Positions 22,197-31,469 of a DNA stretch of 64,000 nt are shown piece by piece. The notes beneath the pieces are model-generated. The model had not been told where the DNA came from. It searched no databases and saw only the letters and a list, made by a program, of their open reading frames with translations. Made by a program: the position numbers and the translations under genes. Source of the DNA: an uncultured Eubacterium sp. (lineage in GTDB: Bacteria > Bacillota > Clostridia > Lachnospirales > Lachnospiraceae); NCBI GenBank assembly GCA_910578975.1, contig CAJTRZ010000007.1, positions 54,554-118,553 on the forward strand. Direction: 5' to 3'. Position 1 is the first letter of the stretch; each line of letters opens with the position of its first letter.

Positions 22197-23309
22197 TTAC
22201 TCCACAATAAAATCTATATTTGCTATCGTTAACTTATCTCCAATATGAACCTGCTCTAGACTGTGAGATACTATTTTTTTCCCATTAATAAAAGTACCAT
22301 TTGTTGAATTTAAATCTTCTACATAATAATCATTTAACTCTTCAACTATTCTCATATGTACTCTACTAACAACTGCACTGTCAATACAAAAATTGCAGCT
22401 ATATTCACTTTTTCCAATAATATATGGAAATTCCACAGGTTTTATCTCAATAGGATTTTCTGTACCAATCGCCTTAAAAACAAGTGGTGCTTTCACAAAC
22501 TGGTTTGTCAATAGTACCGTCCTGTCTTCTCTTTGGTTATATGGCTCTTCCGCCTCTGCCACCACGAACATTCCATCATCCTCTTCCAGATATTCCTGCA
22601 AAAATTTATCCTCTTCTATTTCATCTGTTATTTTATATTTATTTCTTTTTCCAAGCCATGCTTGTATCGTCTCTAATATTCCTTTTTTCTTATGTTGCTC
22701 ATCCAGAATATTAACTTTAATTTTTGTATCTGCCCTTGGTGGTTCTTGCTCTTTTTCTTTTAACTCTTCCATATTCTCACAAGCACACTTCAATATATCA
22801 TGCAAAGTAAAATCCATATCAAGCGTTATCTTCTGTACCCCATAGGCTATTTGGACTGCTTCCTTGTCATCATGATCTATATATTCTAATAATTTATCAA
22901 ATAAATCTCTTATTTTTAATTGGAACTCCCCCTGTTCTTCTGGAATATAACAAAATTCGTATTTACCTGTCTGTCTGTTAAAAAATATTAACTCCACATC
23001 AAATGCAATATAATTAATATTCAATAGATATTCACTTATTTTCTCTGATAATATTTTTAAATCTTTAATAAAACAATACAGTTCCTTTCCAGACATCCGT
23101 TTTCTAGCAAAAAGATCTGACAGTCTTATTTTTGAAGAGACATTATATTTGACCAAATACTCATTATTCATTTGTTCCATCATTAATGGCATAATACCAT
23201 CAATATGATTTTTCATAATCATCTGCAGCCTATAGTCATTTTCGTCAATACTAGTCCCCTTTACTACCATCATATTTTTGTTCCCATCTTTTTTATACGA
23301 TATTTCCAT
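22197..23309 (-). CDS. FHA-domain protein with DUF6382 N-terminus (Tad locus)
   Basis: A 370-residue cytoplasmic protein. The N-terminal ~170 residues match DUF6382, commonly fused to FHA in Clostridia. An acidic linker follows. The C-terminal FHA domain (~285-370) keeps its phosphothreonine-binding residues (IGKSEYSCNF, SRVHMRI, NSTNGTFING). Its ATG overlaps the upstream TadE-like stop (TGATG), so it belongs to the Tad operon. It probably docks a Thr-phosphorylated partner at the pilus machine and so couples pilus assembly to Ser/Thr kinase signalling. No kinase gene is in the window. Confidence 0.9.
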   Translation of the reverse strand: MEISYKKDGNKNMMVVKGTSIDENDYRLQMIMKNHIDGIMPLMMEQMNNEYLVKYNVSSKIRLSDLFARKRMSGKELYCFIKDLKILSEKISEYLLNINYIAFDVELIFFNRQTGKYEFCYIPEEQGEFQLKIRDLFDKLLEYIDHDDKEAVQIAYGVQKITLDMDFTLHDILKCACENMEELKEKEQEPPRADTKIKVNILDEQHKKKGILETIQAWLGKRNKYKITDEIEEDKFLQEYLEEDDGMFVVAEAEEPYNQREDRTVLLTNQFVKAPLVFKAIGTENPIEIKPVEFPYIIGKSEYSCNFCIDSAVVSRVHMRIVEELNDYYVEDLNSTNGTFINGKKIVSHSLEQVHIGDKLTIANIDFIVE

Positions 23310-23704
23310 CAGTTTTCCTCCTTTCGCATATCCATAATTGCCCGTGCTGCATATAAAATTTCTGTATTCATTGTTTTCTGTATTGTCAAAGTCTCTTCAC
23401 TATTTCTATTTAATGTATATTTTAAAAACTTATTATTTTTATTCTTTTTTATATAAACTTTGACTTTTAAACTACTCTCTGTTTCCGTTTTTACTATTTG
23501 AGGGCATAATACAAACATAGACGGCATTGTATTTTTGCCATAATTAAACGCATATAAATACACTCCACTTCGAATACTAATAATATCATGCATGTAAAAT
23601 GACATAAAAATAACTGATGTAATAACAAACATAACAATCGGTACAATAATAGATGCCTCAACTGTAATCATGCCATATTTTACTGTTTTCCACTTACAAT
23701 ACAT
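23309..23704 (-). CDS. TadE-like pseudopilin
   Basis: 131 residues with the TadE signature near the N-terminus (GMITVEASIIVPIVMFVIT): a type IV prepilin-like cleavage site G/M-x4-E followed by a hydrophobic helix. The outer ~90 residues are short and Lys-rich. TadE proteins are minor pseudopilins needed for Flp pilus assembly. AGGAG lies seven bases before ATG 23704. It is flanked by the prepilin peptidase that would process it and by the FHA gene. Confidence 0.85.
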   Translation of the reverse strand: MYCKWKTVKYGMITVEASIIVPIVMFVITSVIFMSFYMHDIISIRSGVYLYAFNYGKNTMPSMFVLCPQIVKTETESSLKVKVYIKKNKNNKFLKYTLNRNSEETLTIQKTMNTEILYAARAIMDMRKEEN

Positions 23705-24128
23705 ACATTTCTCCTAATATTATCCATGCAATATCTCCTGCCAACAAAAACGGAACAAATGGCACTGTACTCTTTATGCTTAATCTTTTTGTCAACAGCA
23801 TAAACATCGAAAAAACACAACAGATAAATAACGCTAAAAAAAATATCTTCACAACATCTTTTACATGTAATATTCCTGTCAGTGCTAACATTATGAATAC
23901 ATCTCCATACCCTATTGCCTGCTTTGATATAACTGAAATCAACAGTAATACCATACACAAACATAAACCCGCTATAAAAGGCTGAATCTGAAGCTGTGAT
24001 AAATGCAATTTTATTACAATTGCAATTATATAATTTATAATACATATATTTTGATAAACCTTTTTTGTTTTTAGATCCACTATTGCACATCCAAGTAAAA
24101 ACCCACTGCTCCATACTTTAAATAACAC
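23694..24128 (-). CDS. Prepilin peptidase (TadV/CpaA, A24 family)
   Basis: A ~144-residue multi-span membrane aspartic protease that cleaves and methylates Flp prepilins. Both catalytic aspartates are visible: CAIVDLKTK and GYGD. About five membrane helices. I place the start at GTG 24128, because AGGAGG overlapping the stop of the preceding gene serves it at 11 bases. A GTG at 24182 would give a 162-residue form overlapping that gene by 47 bases without a ribosome site. The start is therefore uncertain. It overlaps the following tadE-like gene by 11 bases. Confidence 0.88.
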   Translation of the reverse strand: MLFKVWSSGFLLGCAIVDLKTKKVYQNICIINYIIAIVIKLHLSQLQIQPFIAGLCLCMVLLLISVISKQAIGYGDVFIMLALTGILHVKDVVKIFFLALFICCVFSMFMLLTKRLSIKSTVPFVPFLLAGDIAWIILGEMYVL

Positions 24129-24135
24129 TCTTATT

Positions 24136-24960
24136 TTATCCTCCTGAACATCTGCTGCAAGGTTTTCTGTTTCCCACTTCACTTTTATCTATAATAATAA
24201 TATTTCGTAATAGCCCACTACACATTAAACTACAATGATATTTATCACCATCTTCAGTTACAAATATGTCTGTTGCCAACGTTTGTTTATTTCCTATACA
24301 TATAGCACATCTTTTATATTTTCCTCCATAACAATTTCTTTCTTCATCCAGTTGACTATAATTTATTTTTCTTATGCTCAATGACAAATGGCTACATTCT
24401 TTTGTCACATGATACACTTTCCCGTTTTTTGTTATGTAAACTAACTTTTGTTGTTTTGTAATATCATGACCAGTCCAGTCTTTTACCCTGCATCGTTCTG
24501 TTATCTTTATCCTCTTCCCTATCCAAGGAACTTGATAAACAAAGTCGGATATAATATCTATAACATCTGACTGATTTTCCCTAACATTTAATTTATTAAA
24601 ATTTATTTCTTCTTCTAATTTTGTTGTATACTGTTGATAATTTGTAATTTTACTCACAGTCTCTTTATAAAATTTAAATTTTGCCATAGCCACAGCTGCA
24701 TTATTTACTTTTATCTGATATGATAATTGTTTATTTAAAAGTGACATATATCCCAGAATAGAAAATGCTATTAATAAAAACATCGTAGTCACAATAGCAG
24801 CCTCCAAAGTGATACTTCCAACGGAGGTAAATAAATATACCCTTTTTCCCTGGGACATTTTGGTTTTTTCCATTTTTCTGTTTGTTTTTGGCCTTTGTAC
24901 TCGGAGAGAACCACATCCTAATAAATTATCACTATGTACAACAGGTTGGAAAAAGGGCAT
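24136..24960 (-). CDS. Pseudopilin-like protein with twin Cys/His (Ada-type) modules
   Basis: 274 residues. The excellent site AGGAGGTGAATAAAT supports ATG 24960. After ~50 residues comes a TadE-like hydrophobic helix (GSITLEAAIVTTMF), then a ~90-residue outer part. Two similar C-terminal modules follow, at ~185-230 and ~235-274, each with the order Y-H...C-S-x-L...I...R..C..C (KCSHL-like; KRCAIC; KPCSRC). The spacing resembles the small metal-binding domain of Ada and related surface proteins, so each may bind one zinc. It lies in the Tad operon between DUF5702 and the prepilin peptidase. Probably a minor pilus-tip or assembly factor. Confidence 0.75.
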   Translation of the reverse strand: MPFFQPVVHSDNLLGCGSLRVQRPKTNRKMEKTKMSQGKRVYLFTSVGSITLEAAIVTTMFLLIAFSILGYMSLLNKQLSYQIKVNNAAVAMAKFKFYKETVSKITNYQQYTTKLEEEINFNKLNVRENQSDVIDIISDFVYQVPWIGKRIKITERCRVKDWTGHDITKQQKLVYITKNGKVYHVTKECSHLSLSIRKINYSQLDEERNCYGGKYKRCAICIGNKQTLATDIFVTEDGDKYHCSLMCSGLLRNIIIIDKSEVGNRKPCSRCSGG

Positions 24961-24975
24961 ATTTATTCACCTCCT

Positions 24976-26703
24976 CTAATATTGCATTTTACTTTCTACA
25001 TAAAAATTATAAGCACCTATTTTTTCTCCTAAAGAATTTATTATAAATGGCATAGAAACAAACAATGGCTCTGTCTCATATTGTGCTTGTATGTGAAATC
25101 CTGAAAAACATTGATTTATTCGAAACGACTGATTGTAATTTTTTCTAATATTTACCTGAATAATATCCATCATTCGAAACGCAATTTGGGTCATACGTTT
25201 CTTCATAAGCAAAATATAACAAAAATTCTGATAATTTATTGCCGACTTTTTCTTTGACCCTTTTGTTTCTTTACAAAGCAAATTTTGAAGCCCCGTATTC
25301 CAATTATCTTTGTTTTTTATAATATCAATCTTTTTTCCACTCATTAAAATTTTCACATCATGAACTGCTTCTGCTAATGCCCATGCCTCAATCAAGACTG
25401 CTTTTATTACCGGTTCTAAAAATGGAAGTCCTATTGCAGTAGTTGCGGACGCGGCAATTGTAGAAAGTTTTGTCATTTTATCTTTATCTGTAAGAATATA
25501 AGCCAAGGTTGTTATATTTCTAATTCCTGCCATCTGCTCCACTGTAGTCGCTAAATTACTGTGATCCGTATCCTCTCCTGCAATAATATATTCGAGTTCA
25601 TACTTTAAATCAGTATTGTTTTTGATACTGCAATAATTTCCAAATTTCATTCCTCCATATAAAATCACCTTTGCTTTATCTATTGCACTGCATGACAAAT
25701 CAGTTTTGTCTGTTTTTTTATTTGATGGCAGATCTGAATCTGATATAGCAGCCGAAGAAATATTAGAAGAATCGTCAATCACCATTGACAAAATACCCCT
25801 TTCTAAAAAACGTTTTGCACTTTCATAAATACTTTTATTCTTTTGATCTTCTTCTGATATAACATTCACTTTTAATTTTTTTATCGTTTTCTGGATTTCT
25901 TTTGAGATATGTGCCCATTTCTCATCTAATCTGCTAGAATCCATAAGCTCTTCTTTTTCTATCCTGTTCTTTATTTGTTCTAGTATATTAAGGTTAAAAT
26001 CCATATAATCAGTACCTTGAACCGCCTTATATTCCTTTAAAAAATTTTCTCTTCTTACTTGATAAGATTCTATCATTTCTATAACCTGATTAACTTTTTT
26101 AAGAAATCTTGTTCTTTTTCTCTCAGTCATAAATTGATTGTTTATATTGTTATTTTTTATGTTACATAATTCATTATTAATATCATCAACGATTTTACTA
26201 ATTTCCGAATTTTCTTTTACATTAATCATACTTTCGGTCGTATCGCTTTTTTCTTGATAACTATTATTCTGTGAATATAAATTAATCATCTTATTTACTG
26301 ATTCTGTGGTAACTGAATATTTCATATACGATAAAATCTGTTCTATGAATGTCTCACCACCATTATGTTCTACATACTGTACTTGCCTTATTTTTATGTC
26401 CCTAATTCGTGTAGCCATAATATTTGTCGTGGTAAGATTCAAATCTGCCTGTTCTATATTAGCTTGTATGTATTCCATTAGCTGCTCCTTTAATGTTTTT
26501 TCTTCCCATACAAGTAATATTCCATAATCTTTATACACCTGTCTGGCATATCCCGCCAAAACAGAATCCGACGCCAAATGCGTAAATGCCCTGCATTCTG
26601 TTTGTACTACATTTATTCGTGTAGACTCTATAACAATGCTAACAAGTAATAAGACACTTATAAGCACCAGACTTAAATATATTGTTATACTTCCTCTTTG
26701 CAT
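24976..26703 (-). CDS. DUF5702 Tad-locus protein
   Basis: A 575-residue protein beginning MQRGSITIYLSLVLISVLL, the standard start of DUF5702 proteins of clostridial Tad loci. One N-terminal membrane helix with a TadG-like feel is followed by a long helical, Lys/Glu/Asn-rich outer part with a hydrophobic stretch near 415-445. It follows flp with only two bases between stop and start, so it may be translated by coupling; no separate ribosome site is evident. Likely a structural or anchoring component of the pilus system. Role not established. Confidence 0.82.
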   Translation of the reverse strand: MQRGSITIYLSLVLISVLLLVSIVIESTRINVVQTECRAFTHLASDSVLAGYARQVYKDYGILLVWEEKTLKEQLMEYIQANIEQADLNLTTTNIMATRIRDIKIRQVQYVEHNGGETFIEQILSYMKYSVTTESVNKMINLYSQNNSYQEKSDTTESMINVKENSEISKIVDDINNELCNIKNNNINNQFMTERKRTRFLKKVNQVIEMIESYQVRRENFLKEYKAVQGTDYMDFNLNILEQIKNRIEKEELMDSSRLDEKWAHISKEIQKTIKKLKVNVISEEDQKNKSIYESAKRFLERGILSMVIDDSSNISSAAISDSDLPSNKKTDKTDLSCSAIDKAKVILYGGMKFGNYCSIKNNTDLKYELEYIIAGEDTDHSNLATTVEQMAGIRNITTLAYILTDKDKMTKLSTIAASATTAIGLPFLEPVIKAVLIEAWALAEAVHDVKILMSGKKIDIIKNKDNWNTGLQNLLCKETKGSKKKSAINYQNFCYILLMKKRMTQIAFRMMDIIQVNIRKNYNQSFRINQCFSGFHIQAQYETEPLFVSMPFIINSLGEKIGAYNFYVESKMQY

Positions 26704-26705
26704 AT

Positions 26706-26864
26706 TTAAAATGCTTGTATTTGTGTTTTAATTGATGTGTATATACTATTTGCTACTCCACTTATTTGATTTTTAAACACAAACGCCAATCCTACTAAAA
26801 CTAATATAATCAACACAACCTCGATAACTCCCATTCCACTCTCGTCACTTAATATCTCTTTCAT
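26706..26864 (-). CDS. flp: Flp-type pilin (major pilus subunit)
   Basis: 52 residues: a short leader MKEILSDESGMGVIEVVLII with a cleavable G/M-G site and Glu at +5, a single hydrophobic helix (LVLVGLAFVF), and a short polar tail ending KTQIQAF. This is the Flp1/type IVb pilin pattern. The site AAAGGAGAAAAA precedes ATG 26864. It lies exactly between tadC and DUF5702, as expected for the major subunit; it is the only short pilin in the locus. Confidence 0.88.
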   Translation of the reverse strand: MKEILSDESGMGVIEVVLIILVLVGLAFVFKNQISGVANSIYTSIKTQIQAF

Positions 26865-26877
26865 TTTTTCTCCTTTC

Positions 26878-28317
26878 TCAAAAACTCATTGACATAAATG
26901 CCGGTACCATGATAATTACAATAGAAATAAGTAACATTATTACCATGGGACCTAATAACTTTGTAGAAATCTGTCCACCACTTTTTAACATATTATTCTT
27001 TTTCTCATTCATTGCCTCTTTCAACTCGCTTCTCAAGTTAATCGATAAATCTTTTGTTCCTCTACGCATATTCTGCTCAATCAGACCTGCCAATTTTATA
27101 AAACAATGTAATCTGCACCTTTCACCATACTCATTTATTGCCACATTTTCCGAAACACCACTTTTTATTTTAATCCAACACATCATTAATTCCTCATATG
27201 CATAACGATAAATATCTTTTTCCTCTTTCTTTTCCTCCTCATATCCTTTAGCCATTTTCTCGATAACACCTTTCATAGACAGCCCTGTTCCATAATATAA
27301 AAGAAGTTTACTTACAATCTCCGGATAGTCATTCTGCATCTGCCTGTCTCTTTGTTTCATTTCTTTTTTTAAATCAATATCTTTTAAAAGAAATAACATG
27401 ATTGCAATAACAATCCCCAGTGGTAACACATAACTTCCAATTTCCGATGTAATTTTTTTATATATTATTTTTTCCCCATCTATTTTTTTAGGAAGTTCTA
27501 CTCTATCCTTATATATATGATTTTCATCTATGTATTTCTGTAATTTATTTGCTCTGTTACTTTTTTGTTCCGGTGGAAATACATTTACAGCAAAACAGTA
27601 ATCCTGCGTGTGTTTTTGTAATCTCATTGTTGCTGTCAGAATGACGACTTCTCCCTGTGGTGCTATATCCTCTGATAAAGTTCCATCATAATTAATTTTT
27701 TCACTGTCACTAATACTCCACGAAATCATTATCTGTTCTTTACCGATACTTGTAACAAAATTTAGTTTTTTATTTACATAATTTAAACTTTGGTTTTTAT
27801 CTAAAACTTTTTTTAATAATTCCTCCTTTCTTTTTTGAAATATGTTTTCTATCTGTTGTTTTGTATATTGTTTTCTTGCTACATAAATTGTTATTTGTTC
27901 CTTCTGTCCCTCTTTATCCTGTATCTCAAGACTATATTGACTATCCTCTGAAGCACTCCTTATAATTGTGTCAATATTTTTTCGCTCCATCTTTTCAGAA
28001 ATACTCACTATCAATGTTAATATAAATGCTATTTCTATTACTAGAATACAAAGTGATACTTTTTGGACATTATATAAAATTACATCATTTTTAATATCTT
28101 GCTTAACTATTAATTTTCTAAATGCCTGATTTACTTTCAGATTCTTCTCATATATTTTTCTCGGAATATGGTCTACAATAAACATGGAAAGTCCATCAAA
28201 AAACCTAAACCTATACATTTTCTTCTGAATATTTTTTCTTTCTTTTATCTTATATTTACGCAAAATAAATATAAAAAGATTCAAAATAATCAGTCCGATA
28301 ATTGAAATAATAATCAA
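26878..28317 (-). CDS. tadC: TadC-like pilus inner-membrane platform protein
   Basis: A ~479-residue type II secretion F-family protein. I choose TTG 28317 because GGGGAGG lies five bases upstream and the gene then follows tadB after 11 bases. The C-terminal ~170 residues carry the T2SF domain (PEIVSKLLLYYGTGLSMKGVIEKMA and terminal helices ...GPMVIMLLISIVIIMVPAF). The N-terminal part has a helix, a cytoplasmic stretch and a large outer insert (~120-290) without known motif, longer than in typical TadC (~300 residues). It pairs with TadB to form the assembly platform. Confidence 0.85.
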   Translation of the reverse strand: MIIISIIGLIILNLFIFILRKYKIKERKNIQKKMYRFRFFDGLSMFIVDHIPRKIYEKNLKVNQAFRKLIVKQDIKNDVILYNVQKVSLCILVIEIAFILTLIVSISEKMERKNIDTIIRSASEDSQYSLEIQDKEGQKEQITIYVARKQYTKQQIENIFQKRKEELLKKVLDKNQSLNYVNKKLNFVTSIGKEQIMISWSISDSEKINYDGTLSEDIAPQGEVVILTATMRLQKHTQDYCFAVNVFPPEQKSNRANKLQKYIDENHIYKDRVELPKKIDGEKIIYKKITSEIGSYVLPLGIVIAIMLFLLKDIDLKKEMKQRDRQMQNDYPEIVSKLLLYYGTGLSMKGVIEKMAKGYEEEKKEEKDIYRYAYEELMMCWIKIKSGVSENVAINEYGERCRLHCFIKLAGLIEQNMRRGTKDLSINLRSELKEAMNEKKNNMLKSGGQISTKLLGPMVIMLLISIVIIMVPAFMSMSF

Positions 28318-28328
28318 TACTTCCTCCC

Positions 28329-29057
28329 CTATTCTTGAATTATGGAACGTATAATTTTTCCTCCCCAGATATATGCTGCTGTATATGCTATAATACATCC
28401 TGTCATAATTAATCTTCCAAATAATGTATCATACATAATATTTAGAAATCCCGGCGATGTTAGCGTAATATAAACAATTATAAAAATTGGAATAATTGTC
28501 ATTACTTTCTGTTCCATACGTTTCTCTGTTATCGCTGCATAAATCTCTTCCCGAGTTTCTTCTTTTAAAACAATGTCATCTGTAACATTTTTAATTACTT
28601 GTGTCATATTTCCGCCTGTCTTTTTTGAAACACAAAATACTTCTGCAAATAACTTTGCATTTTTCAACTTTATCCTTTTTGCAAAATCTTCAATCACTTT
28701 TTCTGTTCCGATATTTAATTTTAATTGAGATACCATGATTTGTATTTCATTGCATATTAGGCTACTCTTCCCATACAACATTTCCAAATCTTTATAACTG
28801 CCCTGTATCGCATTTTCTACAGAATATCCTGTTTTTATTCCATCAGAAATGGATATAAGCATATCTTTAAATTCTCTCTCCAAAGCATTTCTCTTTTTTT
28901 CTATTATTTGTACTTTTCTTTCTCTATAGAGAACCACCGTCAATGGTGTAAGAATAAACCCTGCAAGAAAGTTTCCATAAAATATTTTTCCCACAAAAAA
29001 CATTGCCATTTCTATAACTAAAATATTTAACATCTGTTCTATTCTCGAAACCCTCAT
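28329..29057 (-). CDS. tadB: TadB-like pilus platform protein
   Basis: A 242-residue T2SF-family membrane protein. N-terminal helices lie at ~10-45 and the cytoplasmic helical domain has the family pattern (FKDMLISISDGIKTGYSVENAI; FAEVFCVSKKTGGNMTQVIKNV). Two C-terminal helices lie at ~185-230. Its start overlaps the tadA stop. TadB and TadC together form the platform that TadA energises. Shorter than many TadB proteins, lacking an extended N-terminal region. Confidence 0.9.
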   Translation of the reverse strand: MRVSRIEQMLNILVIEMAMFFVGKIFYGNFLAGFILTPLTVVLYRERKVQIIEKKRNALEREFKDMLISISDGIKTGYSVENAIQGSYKDLEMLYGKSSLICNEIQIMVSQLKLNIGTEKVIEDFAKRIKLKNAKLFAEVFCVSKKTGGNMTQVIKNVTDDIVLKEETREEIYAAITEKRMEQKVMTIIPIFIIVYITLTSPGFLNIMYDTLFGRLIMTGCIIAYTAAYIWGGKIIRSIIQE

Positions 29058-30250
29058 TACATATCACCCACATCTATTCCATAGTCTTTCAGCTTTTTTG
29101 TATTTTGTAATCTGCCTGTTTTTATTAATCCTTTATTTTGCAATTCGTATATTTTGTTCATCTGAATCTCGTTATTTACAAACCCTTGCACCTCATTTAC
29201 TTCAACAACTTTTCTTGATTTATCCGGCATTCTGGCCAGATGAATTATAATATCTATCCCGGATGCTATTTGTGCCCTAACTGCATTCAGCGGTATCTCC
29301 ATTCCCATAAGTACCATAGTCTCCAGCCTTGCCAGCATATCCTTGGGGGAATTTGCATGACCAGTACTCAAAGAACCATCATGGCCACTATTCATTGCCT
29401 GTAACATATCCAAAACCTCTTGTCCTCTTACCTCTCCTACAATAATTCTGTCAGGGCGCATTCTTAATGATGTCTTTATTAAATCCCGTATAGTAATCTC
29501 GTTCTCTCCCTGACTATTTGCCTGCCTTGTCTCTAATCTAACTATATTTTTTATGCCCTTTAACTGCAGTTCAGCCGAATCCTCTATCGTCACTACCCTC
29601 TCATCCTTTGGTATAAAATTTGATAATACATTTAAAAATGTTGTCTTTCCTGAGCCTGTTCCTCCACTTACAAAAATGTTATAACCGGAGACTACTAATT
29701 TTTTTAAAAAATCTGCTACTTCTACTGTTATCGACTTCCACTTTATCAACTGTTCAATAGTTACCTGCTCTTTTGCAAATTTTCTAATTGTAATTACAGC
29801 ACCATCCAACACAATTGGTGGCAGCACTACATTGACTCGGGAACCGTCTGACAATCTGGCATCAACAATGGGATTTGACTCATTAACTCTCCTATTTGTT
29901 TTACCAACTATCTGCTGAATAATATCATGTAATCTCTGCTCTGAGCCAATACAATCACAATGGCGTTTTATTCTACCGTTTTTTTCAACAAATATGTTAT
30001 CTTTTCCGTTTATCATAATTTCTGTAACATCTTTATCTTCCAGTAACTCTTCTATAACTCCTAAACCTCTTATAGAATTAAATATTTCCTGATGAATTCT
30101 AATCCTCTGTTCAATGGTAATATATTTGTATTCAATTTCTCTTTCTATTACCTGATCTATGATTTCATGTAACTCCTTCTCCTCAGACTCTCTTGTCATA
30201 TCAATCGACTGAAGAACCTTTTCCCTTATCTTTTCTTTATCTAAGTTCAT
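29057..30250 (-). CDS. tadA: TadA/CpaF pilus assembly ATPase
   Basis: A 397-residue secretion ATPase of the VirB11/CpaF type. N-terminal helical domain, then GLGVIEELLEDKDVTEIMING. Walker A is VSGGTGSGKTTFLN, the Asp box VTIEDSAELQL, Walker B MRPDRIIVGEVRG and the His box STGHANSP. All catalytic motifs are intact. It drives pilin polymerisation on the TadB/TadC platform. The start ATG overlaps the last base of the tadZ stop codon. Confidence 0.95.
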   Translation of the reverse strand: MNLDKEKIREKVLQSIDMTRESEEKELHEIIDQVIEREIEYKYITIEQRIRIHQEIFNSIRGLGVIEELLEDKDVTEIMINGKDNIFVEKNGRIKRHCDCIGSEQRLHDIIQQIVGKTNRRVNESNPIVDARLSDGSRVNVVLPPIVLDGAVITIRKFAKEQVTIEQLIKWKSITVEVADFLKKLVVSGYNIFVSGGTGSGKTTFLNVLSNFIPKDERVVTIEDSAELQLKGIKNIVRLETRQANSQGENEITIRDLIKTSLRMRPDRIIVGEVRGQEVLDMLQAMNSGHDGSLSTGHANSPKDMLARLETMVLMGMEIPLNAVRAQIASGIDIIIHLARMPDKSRKVVEVNEVQGFVNNEIQMNKIYELQNKGLIKTGRLQNTKKLKDYGIDVGDM

Positions 30251-31242
30251 TATGCAGCCTCCCTTAAGACAGAACGTACATAATCTCCAAACTCATTCCA
30301 TAGCTGCCTGTCAAGAAAGTTCTCATCTTCTATATCCATATCTAACACCGGCATTTTCACTTTTATAATTTTATCAATAATCGCACTGTTCTCGCTTTTT
30401 AATAAATACTCTTCAAATGCAGATATTTTCATCAAACAAAATATATTATCTATTATTGGCATATAAACTTTATTGCAAATATCTAAGACTGCCAATACAT
30501 CTGCCACCACACTGCTAATATCAATAACAATTTTTTCATACATACCAGTAGCTGCAATACTTTCGATTAATTCTACCCACCTTCCAGTATCGATATTTCG
30601 CAAGTCTTTTGAATAGACCAAAGGTGGTATATAATCTAACTGATGAATTGTATTCACAATTGCTTTTAATTTTATAGGTAATGTATCCGGACTTTGTTTA
30701 TAAAAATACATTAAATCTGATAAGTCTCCTTCATAACTCTGATGAAAGATTTTATCAAAGGCTGAAAACTCCTCCATATTAATGTATAAAGTAGTAGAAT
30801 CATTTGCCAGAACCTGTCCCAGCGTTAGAGAAAAAATTGTTTGCCCTACTCGCTTTACCGGAGAAAATACAGCGACAATTTCTACCCCCTTTGAAATATT
30901 TGGTAAAACATTCTTTGAATTATGTACTTCCAAAAAATATTCTAATACTTCTCTTATTATTTTTTCAGAAGACTGATATTTATAAACAGATGCATAGCCC
31001 AAATACTCTGAAAAGATCTGCCCATTTGACAGCAATATAATCTTTTCGATATCTTCATCCTCTAAATCTTTTTCCATATCATTTGCTGTAATTAGCAATA
31101 TATCAATATGATGTTCTTTCAAATATTCATATAATGCATTTTTATTTGTAAATGCTATTGTCTTAAAAGGCATATTCTGCTTTTGATGAATATACTGCAT
31201 TAAACTATCAGCATATCCTGACTCTAAATCATAAATTGCCAA
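30250..31242 (-). CDS. tadZ: TadZ/CpaE-like protein with degenerate P-loop
   Basis: 330 residues from TTG 31242, chosen because GGTGGAGG lies four bases upstream; a GTG at 31257 would include that site. Residues ~1-110 look like a receiver-like pseudo domain (DILLITANDME). The rest is a MinD/ParA-like fold. The deviant Walker A normally reading KGGxGKT is replaced by SPVKRVGQTIFSL, without the second Lys, so ATP binding is doubtful. CpaE/TadZ proteins place Tad machines in the cell. First gene of the pilus operon. Confidence 0.82.
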   Translation of the reverse strand: MAIYDLESGYADSLMQYIHQKQNMPFKTIAFTNKNALYEYLKEHHIDILLITANDMEKDLEDEDIEKIILLSNGQIFSEYLGYASVYKYQSSEKIIREVLEYFLEVHNSKNVLPNISKGVEIVAVFSPVKRVGQTIFSLTLGQVLANDSTTLYINMEEFSAFDKIFHQSYEGDLSDLMYFYKQSPDTLPIKLKAIVNTIHQLDYIPPLVYSKDLRNIDTGRWVELIESIAATGMYEKIVIDISSVVADVLAVLDICNKVYMPIIDNIFCLMKISAFEEYLLKSENSAIIDKIIKVKMPVLDMDIEDENFLDRQLWNEFGDYVRSVLREAA

Positions 31243-31291
31243 AACGCCTCCACCCACTTTATCACTTCCTCTCTCTTGGGATTGTTACCAC

Positions 31292-31320
31292 ATTATATAA
31301 AATCCTTTTGACTTTGTCTA
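31292..31320 (-). promoter_or_regulatory. Promoter of the Tad pilus operon
   Basis: TAGACA (31315-31320), 17-bp spacer and TATAAT (31292-31297) on the minus strand, ~50 bp upstream of tadZ. Confidence 0.65.
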
Positions 31321-31373
31321 TACATTTTTTGTGACTTTACTTATATTTTAAAAAATGTTGCATTTTTGCAAAC

Positions 31374-31401
31374 TTGACACTTTCGTATTTCATGATATAC
31401 T
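31374..31401 (+). promoter_or_regulatory. Promoter of the TrhA-family gene
   Basis: TTGACA (31374-31379), 16-bp spacer, TATACT (31396-31401), divergent from the Tad promoter. Confidence 0.7.
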
Positions 31402-31469
31402 TCTATGTAGTAATGAAAACTACATGTTGTGGTTTTTGTCGTTTTTTGGAGACTTGAAAGGAGATTCAT

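Noticed and set aside
23680..24114. 144-residue minus-strand frame rich in Cys
   Set aside because: It is an out-of-frame shadow of the prepilin peptidase, which has both catalytic Asp motifs.
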